From: Argonema galeatum A003/A1
GTDB lineage: Bacteria; Cyanobacteriota; Cyanobacteriia; Cyanobacteriales; Aerosakkonemataceae
Reading direction: 5' to 3'
DNA length: 64,000 nucleotides
Assembly: GCF_023333595.1 (NCBI RefSeq)
Contig: NZ_JAIQZM010000030.1
Span: 1 to 64,000, forward strand
In this document: piece after piece, positions 35,985 through 45,000 of the stretch
How the letters are laid out: each line of letters opens with the position of its first letter
Numbering within the stretch: the first letter of the stretch is position 1
Position numbers and translations under genes: made by a program
Notes under the pieces: generated by a model
Seen by the model: only the letters and a program-made list of their open reading frames with translations
Database searches by the model: none
Told to the model about the DNA's origin: nothing

Positions 35985-36694
35985 CAAGAATAATTTGCCT
36001 TGCGAATTCATGGAAGCGAGGCGAGAGGTGCATCGCTGGAATTACACCGATGAAAGGACAATGGATTCGTGCTGTTTCCGATTTACCAGATGGTCAAGTT
36101 CCCAGAGAAATGCGATCGATAGGTGGATTAGAACCAGCATTATTAGATATTTTAGAAATTCCTTTAGCCAAAACAGGGCCAGATTACGGTTTCGAGAGCG
36201 AAAACCTTTCTATCTTGCCGGGAAAATGGCAGCGATCGGCCCAAGTTCCCCCTGCCTACCTACTCAAATATTGTAGCAAAGAGGAATATATTTTGCACAA
36301 CGATGAGAGATATGTAGAAGTCCCATATTTGCAATCATTGCCTTTTGATCAGCGGCGCACTTTGGAACTGGTAAAAGCCGTAGAAATATCGGTTAAACCT
36401 CTTGGTGTGAAATATGAGGGTAGTCAGAAATGGTCAGGTACAATTGTCACTGAAAATGGTCAAACATTGACAACAACTATCACAGATCCGGTATTTGTGA
36501 GAAAATTGGATTTAGGATATCGTCCGAAAAATCATTGTTTGGTAACAGTTAGTTTGAGTATGCCTTGGCGACCTCCCGATTGGAAAACAGGCGATCCTTG
36601 TTGGAAATTGATCGCGGGGGTGATAGAGTTGCCTGATTCTGCGAAGAAGAAAGTAGAGGTAAAAAGCGATGAATATGACGATCTGCCGTTTTGA
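35981..36694 (+). CDS. dual OB-fold-like protein, partner of the DUF488 genes
   Basis: A 237-residue protein starting MTRIICLANSWKRGERCIAG then GQWIRAVSDLPDG, and later PKNHCLVTVSLSMPWRPPDW. This pattern matches, as I recall, the dual-OB domain proteins found beside DUF488 in predicted conflict or nucleic-acid-modifying systems. It probably binds nucleic acid or a nucleotide. Start and the preceding stop overlap as ATGA, indicating translational coupling. Function inferred from context only. Confidence 0.7.
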   Translation: MTRIICLANSWKRGERCIAGITPMKGQWIRAVSDLPDGQVPREMRSIGGLEPALLDILEIPLAKTGPDYGFESENLSILPGKWQRSAQVPPAYLLKYCSKEEYILHNDERYVEVPYLQSLPFDQRRTLELVKAVEISVKPLGVKYEGSQKWSGTIVTENGQTLTTTITDPVFVRKLDLGYRPKNHCLVTVSLSMPWRPPDWKTGDPCWKLIAGVIELPDSAKKKVEVKSDEYDDLPF

Positions 36695-36745
36695 AGTTCA
36701 GATGGTATGATTGTTTTATGTAGTGGCAGCAATGGAATTGAGATT

Positions 36746-37069
36746 ATGACATCCAAAATTTATTCAGTAAACCAAAAAGAAAAGGAAAATTTGCCTAGTT
36801 TACCAGTACCACAATCATTTTACAAAGATAATCCGCAATGGGCTAATGCCAGCTTTAAAATTGAGGTTTTATCTGACAACACTCTCCTGGTGAAGTTAGT
36901 GTCCGAAGATGATGAAGATGAAGAAGAGGAAGACCCCAAAATGTTGCGACTATTCCTAGAGGCGCTGATGGCAGATGCGATCGAAGATCCGTCTATTCTT
37001 GTCCCTTATACAGAGGAAATGAAAGCGGAAGCAGATGCACTTTTAGAGGGAGTCATAGTAGAAGAATGA
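36746..37069 (+). CDS. small acidic hypothetical protein
   Basis: A 107-residue protein from ATG 36746 (the frame is open from 36707). It has a very acidic stretch EDDEDEEEEDPKMLRLFLEALMADAIEDP. It lies 52 bases after the dual-OB gene on the same strand and may belong to that unit. An antitoxin-like or adaptor role is possible. I do not recognise a family. Confidence 0.6.
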   Translation: MTSKIYSVNQKEKENLPSLPVPQSFYKDNPQWANASFKIEVLSDNTLLVKLVSEDDEDEEEEDPKMLRLFLEALMADAIEDPSILVPYTEEMKAEADALLEGVIVEE

Positions 37070-37196
37070 GTTATCTTATTTTCAACGGGTGGAATATCCG
37101 CTTCCACCATTTTGTGATATTTTACAACTAAATTAGCTGTTTGTAGCTTAAAATAGGATATACTGGTTTTGGATAGTGAGGAGATTAGAGTAATTG

Positions 37197-38348
37197 ATGC
37201 GAAAGTTAATAAAAGTTTTGGCCAATTGGACTATTCCTGCTATACTCGGCGGTTTAGTTACTCTCGGAGTTATTCAATTTCAAACCAGAGTAAAATATTT
37301 AGATTTTGGAATTGATACATATAATCTTATTGACTCATCAACACAAAAGCTTCCCAATGATAAACTAAAAATAGTTTTTGATAACGACAGTAAAAATCCT
37401 GTTAATAAAATTAGCCAAATTAAGGTTTCTATTTATAACTTTTCCGATCAAGACTATGAAAATATTTCTTTGTATATCGAAATAGCTCCCAAATTTCCAT
37501 CAAGTAAAGAATTGAAAATAATACCTACTCAAGCAATAGCTGTTTCTCCTGAAAATGCTGATAAAGTAGCTCAAAGATCACGACCAATTAACCTGAAAGG
37601 CCAACGATATGGCTATAAAATTAAAATCCTGAACAGAACTGATAAAATTGAGCAGCCTGCCTTTGAAGCAATCTATACAGTTATTGGAGAAAAGGCAGAA
37701 AATATTATAGTCAAGCCAGATTTAGTTGTCAAAAGTCTAAAAGTCAGAGAATTTGCTTACGAAAATTTTTTGGCTAAAAACAATTGGTGGAATTACTTAT
37801 TAATTAAGTTTCCTTTGGTTACATTAATGCCTGGTGTTGTAATATACTGGTTAATGGAAGTACAATATCCAAGATCGAATTATATCAAAAAAGAAAATAA
37901 CAAAATTAATTCTTTGAAAGAAATATTTGCTCAACCAGGAGAGATGGATAAACTTAAACAGCAGCAGTCTCCCTCTGCAATGGCAGAGCATTTAATTGGA
38001 ACTTATTTTGTCTTTAATTTTGAAAATTTTGACAAAAATTTTTCGGACTATCTAACTAATAATTTATCTCAACCGGGAGAAATGGATAAGCTCAAGCAAC
38101 AACCATCTCCATCTGCAATGGCAGATTTTATTGTTAATTATTTCCATCAATTTCGATTAAAAAATACCGATCAAGAAGAGTTATCTTATCTTATAGATAA
38201 GCTTTCTCAACCGGGAGAAATGGACAAACTGAAGCAGCATTCTTCTCCATTAATAGTGGCAGACTATATTTTAAAAACATATCGAGAAGTTGCTTGGAAA
38301 AATATTCCTTGGTGGGAAAAGTGGCTTAGTAAAATAGCAGAACCTTAA
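37197..38348 (+). CDS. membrane protein with three internal repeats
   Basis: A 383-residue protein with an N-terminal helix (about residues 10-27), a ~170-residue beta-rich outside region with a KIKILNRTDKIEQPAF strand, a second helix near 210-228 and a cytoplasmic tail. The tail carries three copies of a ~47-residue unit that begins QPGEMDKLKQ and SPSAMA (at about 37933, 38074 and 38209). I do not recognise it. ATG 37197 follows a TTG; composition is AT-rich compared with flanking genes, which suggests transfer. Confidence 0.7.
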   Translation: MRKLIKVLANWTIPAILGGLVTLGVIQFQTRVKYLDFGIDTYNLIDSSTQKLPNDKLKIVFDNDSKNPVNKISQIKVSIYNFSDQDYENISLYIEIAPKFPSSKELKIIPTQAIAVSPENADKVAQRSRPINLKGQRYGYKIKILNRTDKIEQPAFEAIYTVIGEKAENIIVKPDLVVKSLKVREFAYENFLAKNNWWNYLLIKFPLVTLMPGVVIYWLMEVQYPRSNYIKKENNKINSLKEIFAQPGEMDKLKQQQSPSAMAEHLIGTYFVFNFENFDKNFSDYLTNNLSQPGEMDKLKQQPSPSAMADFIVNYFHQFRLKNTDQEELSYLIDKLSQPGEMDKLKQHSSPLIVADYILKTYREVAWKNIPWWEKWLSKIAEP

Positions 38349-38352
38349 CTTT

Positions 38353-38421
38353 TTAAACTCGTATATCCTTAATTTTAATATCATTTGGTGCGAGAAAGTC
38401 AAAATATTCTTCTAACTGCAT
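38353..38421 (-). pseudogene. N-terminal remnant of a DUF433-type gene
   Basis: The 22-codon frame MQLEEYFDFLAPNDIKIKDI resembles the start of cyanobacterial DUF433 antitoxin-like proteins (MQLEDYFxFLAPxDIRIKG). A GGGAGG lies about 10 bases before the ATG. It stops after IRV, so only the start is left, at the end of the RelE/Phd unit. Confidence 0.35.
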
Positions 38422-38441
38422 TTTTCATACCTCCCTTAAGC

Positions 38442-38705
38442 TTATTTTCTGCGATAAACGTCGCAGCGGTGTCCAACTTGCACTATAATGACGACAAGAC
38501 GATCGTCCTCGACCCGATAAATTACCCGATACTTTCCCACGCGAATTCGCAAAAGTCCTTTATATCCTTGCATTGCTTTAACTCCGGGTGGACGCGGATT
38601 TATAGCTAATGCTTCAAAGGCTTTATCTATGCGCTCTCGAACCTGTAGAGGTAGTGCATCTAGCTCTCGCTTGGCGCTAGGAAGAATTTCAATTTGATAA
38701 CTCAC
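38442..38705 (-). CDS. RelE/ParE-type toxin
   Basis: An 87-residue RelE-superfamily protein: IEILPSAKRELDALP, PPGVKAMQGYKGLLRIRVGKYRVIY and HRCDVYRR. The Arg/Lys and C-terminal tail residues fit an mRNA-cleaving RelE-like toxin. It follows its antitoxin gene and overlaps it by 4 bases (ATGA), the usual antitoxin-first order. Confidence 0.92.
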   Translation of the reverse strand: MSYQIEILPSAKRELDALPLQVRERIDKAFEALAINPRPPGVKAMQGYKGLLRIRVGKYRVIYRVEDDRLVVIIVQVGHRCDVYRRK

Positions 38706-39013
38706 GCTAACCCCAACTCCTTGCGAACTTGTTCATAAGGAATTGGAACTTCATTAGGATCTTCCAATCGTCGTTTAGCTTCCTCTAAATCGATCTCGTC
38801 TTCTAACTTTTCAATCAAACGCTCTAACAACCAAAATTCTTCGATCGGAATTATAGCTGCCACATCCTTGCCGTCTTTACTTAAAATCACCGACTCTTCA
38901 TCGTCAGCAACTCGATCGACTATTTCATCAAAGTTATCTCGAACTTCTGTTGCAGTCATCCTGATGATGGAATTATTCTCGATCGTTTGTTCTTCAATGA
39001 TTCCCAGTTCCAT
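38702..39013 (-). CDS. Phd/YefM-type antitoxin
   Basis: A 103-residue protein with the Phd fold: RMTATEVRDNFDEIVDRV, VILSKDGKDVAAIIPIEEF. The N-terminal part binds the operator and the acidic C-terminus (EKLEDEIDLEEAKRRLEDP) would bind the toxin. Autoregulation is expected for the family. The region 39014-39173 is AT-rich and would hold this promoter and that of the divergent methyltransferase. Confidence 0.9.
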   Translation of the reverse strand: MELGIIEEQTIENNSIIRMTATEVRDNFDEIVDRVADDEESVILSKDGKDVAAIIPIEEFWLLERLIEKLEDEIDLEEAKRRLEDPNEVPIPYEQVRKELGLA

Positions 39014-39173
39014 TTTATTTTTCCCAACTCTTGTAAAATTTGAGCGTTGATTAAATTACATATTAATATCATAGCATTAAATCAATCCAATGACACAATA
39101 TAACATTAAGTGATAAAATTGATCTAAGTAAAATCAAAATTATATTATGAATATAAAATGGAAGGATTGAAAA

Positions 39174-40136
39174 ATGAACAATTTCGCCTTTGATTACCCA
39201 TCAATACAAATAGGCCATTCTCTCATTTTACAAGCAGACTGTTTCGAGTGGCTAAATCGAATGCCGGAAAATAGCATTCATGCAGTTGTGACAGATCCGC
39301 CTTATGGTGTGAAAGAGTATGATTTCGAGCAAATTGCCAAACGGGAAAACGGAAATGGTGGAGTTTGGAGAATTCCACCTTCGTTTGATGGACATCAGCG
39401 ATCGCCTTTGCCAAGATTTACCGCACTCACTCAGAAAGAAAGAGAAAAATTGAAGTGCTTTTTCATGGAGTTGGCTCAATTAATAATGCGCGTTATACTC
39501 CCTGGCGGTCATGTTTTTATTGCCAGTAACGCCTTTCTTTCTCAGTTAGTTTTTGCTGCTTTAGTTGCTGGTGGCTTAGAATTTCGCGGTGAATTAATTC
39601 GACTGGTGAGAACGCTTCGCGGTGGCGATCGCCCAAAAAATGCCGAACAAGAATTTCCCAATGTATCGTCAATGCCTCGTGGATGTTACGAACCTTGGGG
39701 TATTTTCCGCAAGCCGATACCTTCAGGGATGAAAGTTAGCGATTGCTTGCGAAAATTTCAAACTGGAGGATTAAGAAGAAACGCCGATAGCAACCCATTT
39801 AATGATGTAATTTTCAGCGAAAGAACACCTCAGGAAGAACGGGAAATAGCCAATCATCCAAGCATCAAACCCCAGTCTTTTATGCGCCAAGTAGTTTATG
39901 CTTCTCTTCCTCTAGGTGAAGGAATTATTGTCGATCCTTTTATGGGTTCAGGTTCCACAGTCGCAGCAGCAGAAGCAGTTGGTGTTTCCTGTATTGGTAT
40001 TGAGAGATATCCCGAATATTACGAAATGAGTCGCATTGCTATTTCTAAATTGGCAGCAATGGATATTTCATCGCAAAAGACTGATTTCAAAAAGCCAATT
40101 GAAGAGATAGAACACCAGCAATTGACATTATGGTAA
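39174..40136 (+). CDS. site-specific DNA methyltransferase, beta-class order
   Basis: A 320-residue amino-methyltransferase. The catalytic motif DPPYG (residues 41-45) comes first and the SAM-binding motif DPFMGSGSTVAAAEA (starting at 254) last, the beta-class arrangement. DPPY suggests N6-adenine or N4-cytosine methylation. Its 3' end overlaps by 9 bases the convergent nuclease-like gene, and together they look like a restriction-modification pair. Target sequence unknown. Confidence 0.9.
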   Translation: MNNFAFDYPSIQIGHSLILQADCFEWLNRMPENSIHAVVTDPPYGVKEYDFEQIAKRENGNGGVWRIPPSFDGHQRSPLPRFTALTQKEREKLKCFFMELAQLIMRVILPGGHVFIASNAFLSQLVFAALVAGGLEFRGELIRLVRTLRGGDRPKNAEQEFPNVSSMPRGCYEPWGIFRKPIPSGMKVSDCLRKFQTGGLRRNADSNPFNDVIFSERTPQEEREIANHPSIKPQSFMRQVVYASLPLGEGIIVDPFMGSGSTVAAAEAVGVSCIGIERYPEYYEMSRIAISKLAAMDISSQKTDFKKPIEEIEHQQLTLW

Positions 40137-40769
40137 ACTAGGTTCTTGATAAATCCAATTTGCCATCATTTTATGGTAGCCAGAATTGTTGACACTGGCG
40201 GTAATGGTGCGACGACTATTTCCCGATCGCCCCGAAAAAGACCAATCATTTTTGTTCAGCATCGCCCCACAAACTTTCACAAAACGAAAAGGTTTTGGCT
40301 GAATATTTTTAACAGCATCACTAGGACGGTTGCTATCAAACACAAATACCATCAACCAAATTGCTTCTGGGTTGTGACCTTGCCATCCTCTCAAATAGCG
40401 AGAAGCTTTAACTTCTATACCTTCGCTAGCATATTGAACGGCATTATTAGGAAACATTCCTGCCGGAATTAGATCGGGATGACCGTTATGATATTGATTT
40501 TTAGCAATAGTGGAACAATATTTAGGGAGACTTGTAATCATAAATTCGCCAACTAAACTGCTAAAGTTGGCTGGCATTAGCATAGTCTCAAAGCGTTCTA
40601 ATCCTCTTCCATATAATTGTTAATTGATGAAACCTAAAAAATCAACAAAATCATTCATTGCCAGCCGAATATGTTCCGTGGTACAGCTATACGTATTCGC
40701 ATTAGGATTAAATCCGTTAGGAGCGACGGGGTGAGGTTCGCAAGCGATCGCATCCAGATTTTCACTCAT
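40128..40769 (-). pseudogene. PD-(D/E)xK-like restriction endonuclease gene interrupted by an in-frame TAA
   Basis: The frame from ATG 40769 (MSENLDAIACEPHPVAPNGF) is open for 49 codons, meets TAA at 40622-40620 after FLGFIN, and continues in the same frame as QLYGRGLERFETM to 40128. The downstream part has HPDLIPAGMFP and GIEVKASRYLRGWQ, a plausible PD..ExK nuclease core. A shortened product could start at ATG 40583 (151 residues) and would keep that core. It starts directly after the Uma2 gene (TGA then ATG) and converges on the methyltransferase, so it is the likely restriction partner. Confidence 0.65.
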
Positions 40770-41441
40770 TCATCCCTCACTATTCTGCAATATTTTTCTA
40801 ATTCGTTCCCGAAACAAACGCACAGCGGATCTTTGCCCAATACTTATACTTTGCTCGATAAAACCAGGCACTTCTGCAATAGGTAAAAATGGAAAAGCCA
40901 AACTTGTATCAGTTTGCTCATATCTCCCCTCGACAAGTTGATAAACTTGCAAACTTTGGTTACGATATCTCCACAATTCAGGCACTCCCAGAGAAGCATA
41001 AATTGTGAATTTGTTTAAAGAAGAACTCGTATAGTCTGATTCTATTGCTAAATCTGGTAGTGGATCGGTTTGCAAGTCAATTATTTTACTTCTGACAAGG
41101 GATTCATTCTGAATGTAAAAACAAGTATCTGGTTCGATCGCACGGCGTAAGTCCTCCCGTTCCAGGAGTAATGCACCTAATTCCATCGTTTCTATTTCTA
41201 GCTCATCTGCTATAGCTGTAACAAAGTAAGCTAGCACTATCTTTGGTTGTTCGTGTTCTTGTAGTGGCATTCTGATTTCTAATACTCCTTCATCATAAGC
41301 AATTCTCCAAGCTCTGCCATCTCCGGCATCTGCCATCAACGCTTTATAAGTTTCCCATTTAATGCCATTCAAAACAATACTGTTTGGATGGGAAACTTTT
41401 TCTTTTGCAATTGTCGGTGTATTTACTGTCTGGACGTTCAT
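40770..41441 (-). CDS. Uma2 family protein (DUF820, PD-(D/E)xK nuclease fold)
   Basis: A 223-residue Uma2 protein, a family greatly expanded in cyanobacteria. It has IEPDTCFYIQN, DPLPDLAIESDYTSSS and KFTIYASLGVPELWRYR, the Asp and Glu of the nuclease-like core. The family's role is unclear. The stop codon TGA is immediately followed by the ATG of the broken nuclease gene, so both were probably transcribed together. Confidence 0.92.
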   Translation of the reverse strand: MNVQTVNTPTIAKEKVSHPNSIVLNGIKWETYKALMADAGDGRAWRIAYDEGVLEIRMPLQEHEQPKIVLAYFVTAIADELEIETMELGALLLEREDLRRAIEPDTCFYIQNESLVRSKIIDLQTDPLPDLAIESDYTSSSLNKFTIYASLGVPELWRYRNQSLQVYQLVEGRYEQTDTSLAFPFLPIAEVPGFIEQSISIGQRSAVRLFRERIRKILQNSEG

Positions 41442-41467
41442 TTTCTATTCCTCTTGTTGGGAAACCT

Positions 41468-41527
41468 AGAAACCCGGTTTCTTAGAGAAACCGGGTTTCT
41501 CAAACCTCTCTAAGAAACCGGGTTTCT
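41468..41527. repeat. AGAAACCCGG inverted repeat, copy 4, with a third arm
   Basis: Arms at 41468-41482 and 41486-41500 (spacer TAG), and an additional arm AGAAACCGGGTTTCT at 41513-41527. It is in the leader of the Uma2 gene. Confidence 0.85.
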
Positions 41528-41629
41528 ATTTCTCGATCATATCTCATTCTTAGCGGCAGCAACCAGGTATTCTGGAACCCAAAATTTCTCGATCGACATC
41601 AAAATTGCCACAAGCATAAAGATATCAAC

Positions 41630-41998
41630 TTATTGTCCGCCTAAATTAGGAGTTGGGAGGAAACCAAAAAATTGGTCATACTCTACAACATCCGCAATTA
41701 TGTCATCGAAATTAGCTTCAAATTCATCAATATTTAGGCAGTGAATTGCTCCTTCATTTTCGTAATATTCCTCCTCGCAAGGAGTGAATTGTGAAGGTTT
41801 AATTTGCGCCAACAGATACTCCAGTCGCTCGAATTCCTCAATAGGAACGATCGCTGCTACCTCTGACCCAGCTTGCAGCAAAACAAAGGGTTTTCGCTCT
41901 AACATCACTTGCGCGATCGCATCTACCAAGTTATCCTTCACTTCCTCAGTCGTTAAACGGATAAATCCCTCATCCTCACCAACTGTCGCCGATTTCAT
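41630..41998 (-). CDS. orphan Phd-like antitoxin family protein
   Basis: From ATG 41998 (MKSATVGEDEGFIRLTTEEV) the 122-residue product resembles Phd/YefM antitoxins: LTTEEVKDNLVDAIAQVM, FVLLQAGSEVAAIVPIEEFERLEYL. No toxin frame follows in 41529-41629, where only a 26-codon frame is seen. The ORF could extend to 42091 but would then run into the leader of metH. Its tail EFEANFDDIIADVVEYDQF is longer than in the 38702 antitoxin. Confidence 0.65.
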   Translation of the reverse strand: MKSATVGEDEGFIRLTTEEVKDNLVDAIAQVMLERKPFVLLQAGSEVAAIVPIEEFERLEYLLAQIKPSQFTPCEEEYYENEGAIHCLNIDEFEANFDDIIADVVEYDQFFGFLPTPNLGGQ

Positions 41999-42093
41999 CA
42001 AATTCTTCCCAAACTCTGAAAAAATTGCAAAATAGATTAAGTAGCTTATTCCCAGATTAACCCAAATCCCTATTTGAAAATCGTTTTGCACCT

Positions 42094-45000
42094 ATGACCC
42101 ATCCCTTCCTACAACGCCTCCACAGTCCAGAACGTCCTGTCATCGTCTTCGATGGCGCAATGGGAACCAACCTGCAAAAGCAAAACCTTACCGCTGCTGA
42201 CTTCGGGGGGCCCGAATACGAAGGTTGCAACGAATACCTCGTCCACACCAAACCGGAAGCAGTTGCGATCGTGCATCGCGACTTTCTCGCCGCCGGTGCA
42301 GATGTAGTAGAAACGGATACCTTCGGTGCTACTTCCGTGGTGCTAGCAGAGTATGATTTGGCACATCAAGCCTACTACCTCAACAAAACTGCTGCGGAAC
42401 TAGCCAAGCGGGTCGCTAACGAATTCTCGACGCCAGAGAAACCACGCTTCGTCGCTGGTTCGATCGGGCCAGGAACTAAGTTACCCACCTTGGGACATAT
42501 CGATTTTGATACACTGAAAGCTGCATTTACTGAACAAGTAGAAGGACTTATCGACGGCGGCGTTGACTTACTAATCGTGGAAACTTGTCAGGATGTGCTG
42601 CAAATTAAGGCGGCGCTGAATGGAATTGAGGAAGTTTTCCAGAAAAAAGGCGATCGCATTCCTTTAATGGTATCGGTAACAATGGAAACCACGGGTACAA
42701 TGCTCGTCGGTTCCGATATCAGCGCAGTACTGACAATTCTGGAACGTTACCCGATCGATATTCTCGGTCTAAACTGCGCCACAGGGCCAGACAGAATGGC
42801 CGAACACATCAAATATCTCTGCGAAAGCTCGCCTTTTGTGGTTTCCTGCATCCCCAATGCTGGTTTGCCAGAAAACATCGGTGGTCATGCACATTACAAG
42901 CTGACCCCGATGGAATTACGGATGGCGCTGACCAAGTTTGTGGAAGATTGGGGCGTGCAAGTGATTGGCGGTTGTTGCGGTACGCAGCCCGATCATATCG
43001 AACAATTAGCAGAAATTGGCAAAACTCTCAAGCCAAAAGAACGTCATGCCAGTTACGAACCATCAGCAGCATCAATTTATACTGCACAGCCCTACGAGCA
43101 AGATAACTCTTTCCTGATTGTAGGCGAACGGCTAAACGCCAGCGGTTCCAAGAAGTGTCGCGACTTGCTGAACGCCGAAGATTGGGACGGATTGGTATCT
43201 TTGGCGAAATCCCAAGTCCGGGAAGGGGCGCACATCCTCGACGTTAACGTGGATTACGTGGGACGGGACGGCGTGCGGGACATGAGGGAGTTGGCATCAA
43301 GGTTAGTAACAAATGTGACCATACCGCTGATGTTGGATTCGACGGAATGGGAAAAGATGGAAGCGGGGCTGAAAGTTGCCGGAGGTAAGTGTATACTTAA
43401 CTCGACCAACTATGAAGATGGCGAACCGCGTTTCTTGAAGGTTTTGGAAATAGCTAAAAACTATGGTGCGGGTGTAGTAATTGGTACGATTGATGAAGAT
43501 GGCATGGCCCGATCGGCAGATAAGAAATTTCAAATTGCCCAACGCGCTTATCGTCAAGCTGTAGAATATGGTATCGCACCTCAAGAAATCTTTTTCGATA
43601 CTTTAGCATTACCAATTTCTACAGGGATTGAAGAAGATCGCGCCAACGGAAAAGCCACCATTGAATCTATCCGTCGCATCCGTCAAGAATTACCAGGATG
43701 TCATGTTATTCTGGGAGTTTCTAACGTTTCCTTCGGCTTAAATCCGGCAGCAAGAGTTGTGCTGAATTCCATGTTTTTGCACGAAGCAATGCAAGTAGGA
43801 ATGGATGCAGCAATTGTCAGCGCCAGCAAGATTTTGCCCTTAGCGAAAATTGAGCGAGAACATCAAGAAATTTGCCTAAAACTGATATACGATCGACGGC
43901 AATTTGACGGTAATGTGTGCGTTTACGATCCTTTGGGAGAGTTAACCACACTGTTTGAAGGGAAGACGACAAAACGCGATCGGACTGAAGACAACAATCT
44001 CCCCGTAGAAGAACGCCTCAAGCAACATATTATCGACGGCGAACGTATTGGTTTAGATGCACAACTGACAAAAGCACTAGAAAAATATCGTCCTCTCGAA
44101 ATCATCAACACCTTCTTACTGGATGGGATGAAAGTTGTAGGCGAATTGTTCGGTTCTGGACAAATGCAACTACCTTTCGTATTGCAATCAGCCGAAACCA
44201 TGAAAGCAGCAGTGGCATATTTGGAACCTTTCATGGAAAAGCAAGATGCTGGCAATAATGCTAAGGGAACCTTCGTAATTGCCACTGTTAAAGGTGATGT
44301 CCACGATATTGGTAAAAACCTAGTTGATATCATCCTTTCCAATAACGGCTACAAAGTTGTAAACTTGGGGATTAAGCAGCCAGTTGATAACATCATTGAA
44401 GCTTATGAAAAGCATAAAGCAGATTGCATTGCGATGAGTGGTTTGCTGGTGAAATCAACCGCGTTTATGAAGGAAAATCTGGCGGTATTCAACGAACGGG
44501 GAATTACTGTGCCGGTTATTTTGGGTGGCGCGGCGTTGACTCCTAAATTTGTCCATCAAGATTGTCAGAATGCCTACCAAGGTAAGGTAATTTACGGCAA
44601 AGATGCCTTCGCAGATTTGCATTTCATGGATAAATTAATGCCTGCGAAAGTTGCTGGTAACTGGGATGATTTGCAGGGATTTTTGGATGAAATTACCACC
44701 GCAGATAAGCTCAAATTAACGCAGATAGAAGAAAAGTCTGCTAAGTCTAATGGTGAAGTTGTAGCTAAGGAACCACAGGAGGTTGATACAAAGCGTTCGG
44801 AAGCTGTGGCGGTAGATATTGAACGTCCGACTCCGCCTTTCTGGGGAACGCAAGTTTTAAAGCCGGAAGATATCTCATTAGAGGAGATATTCTGGTATTT
44901 GGATTTGCAAGCTTTGATTGCTGGACAATGGCAATTCCGCAAACCAAAGGAACAGTCAAGGGAAGAGTACGATAATTTTCTTGCTGAGAAAGTTTATCCT

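Noticed and set aside
41529..41629. A 26-codon minus-strand frame (MLVAILMSIEKFWVPEYL) considered as a toxin for the orphan antitoxin
   Set aside because: Too short for a toxin and without a recognised motif; it could be a remnant but cannot be supported.
42000..42094. Search for a cobalamin or SAM riboswitch before metH
   Set aside because: The 95-base leader shows no B12-box-like or SAM-box-like conserved elements.
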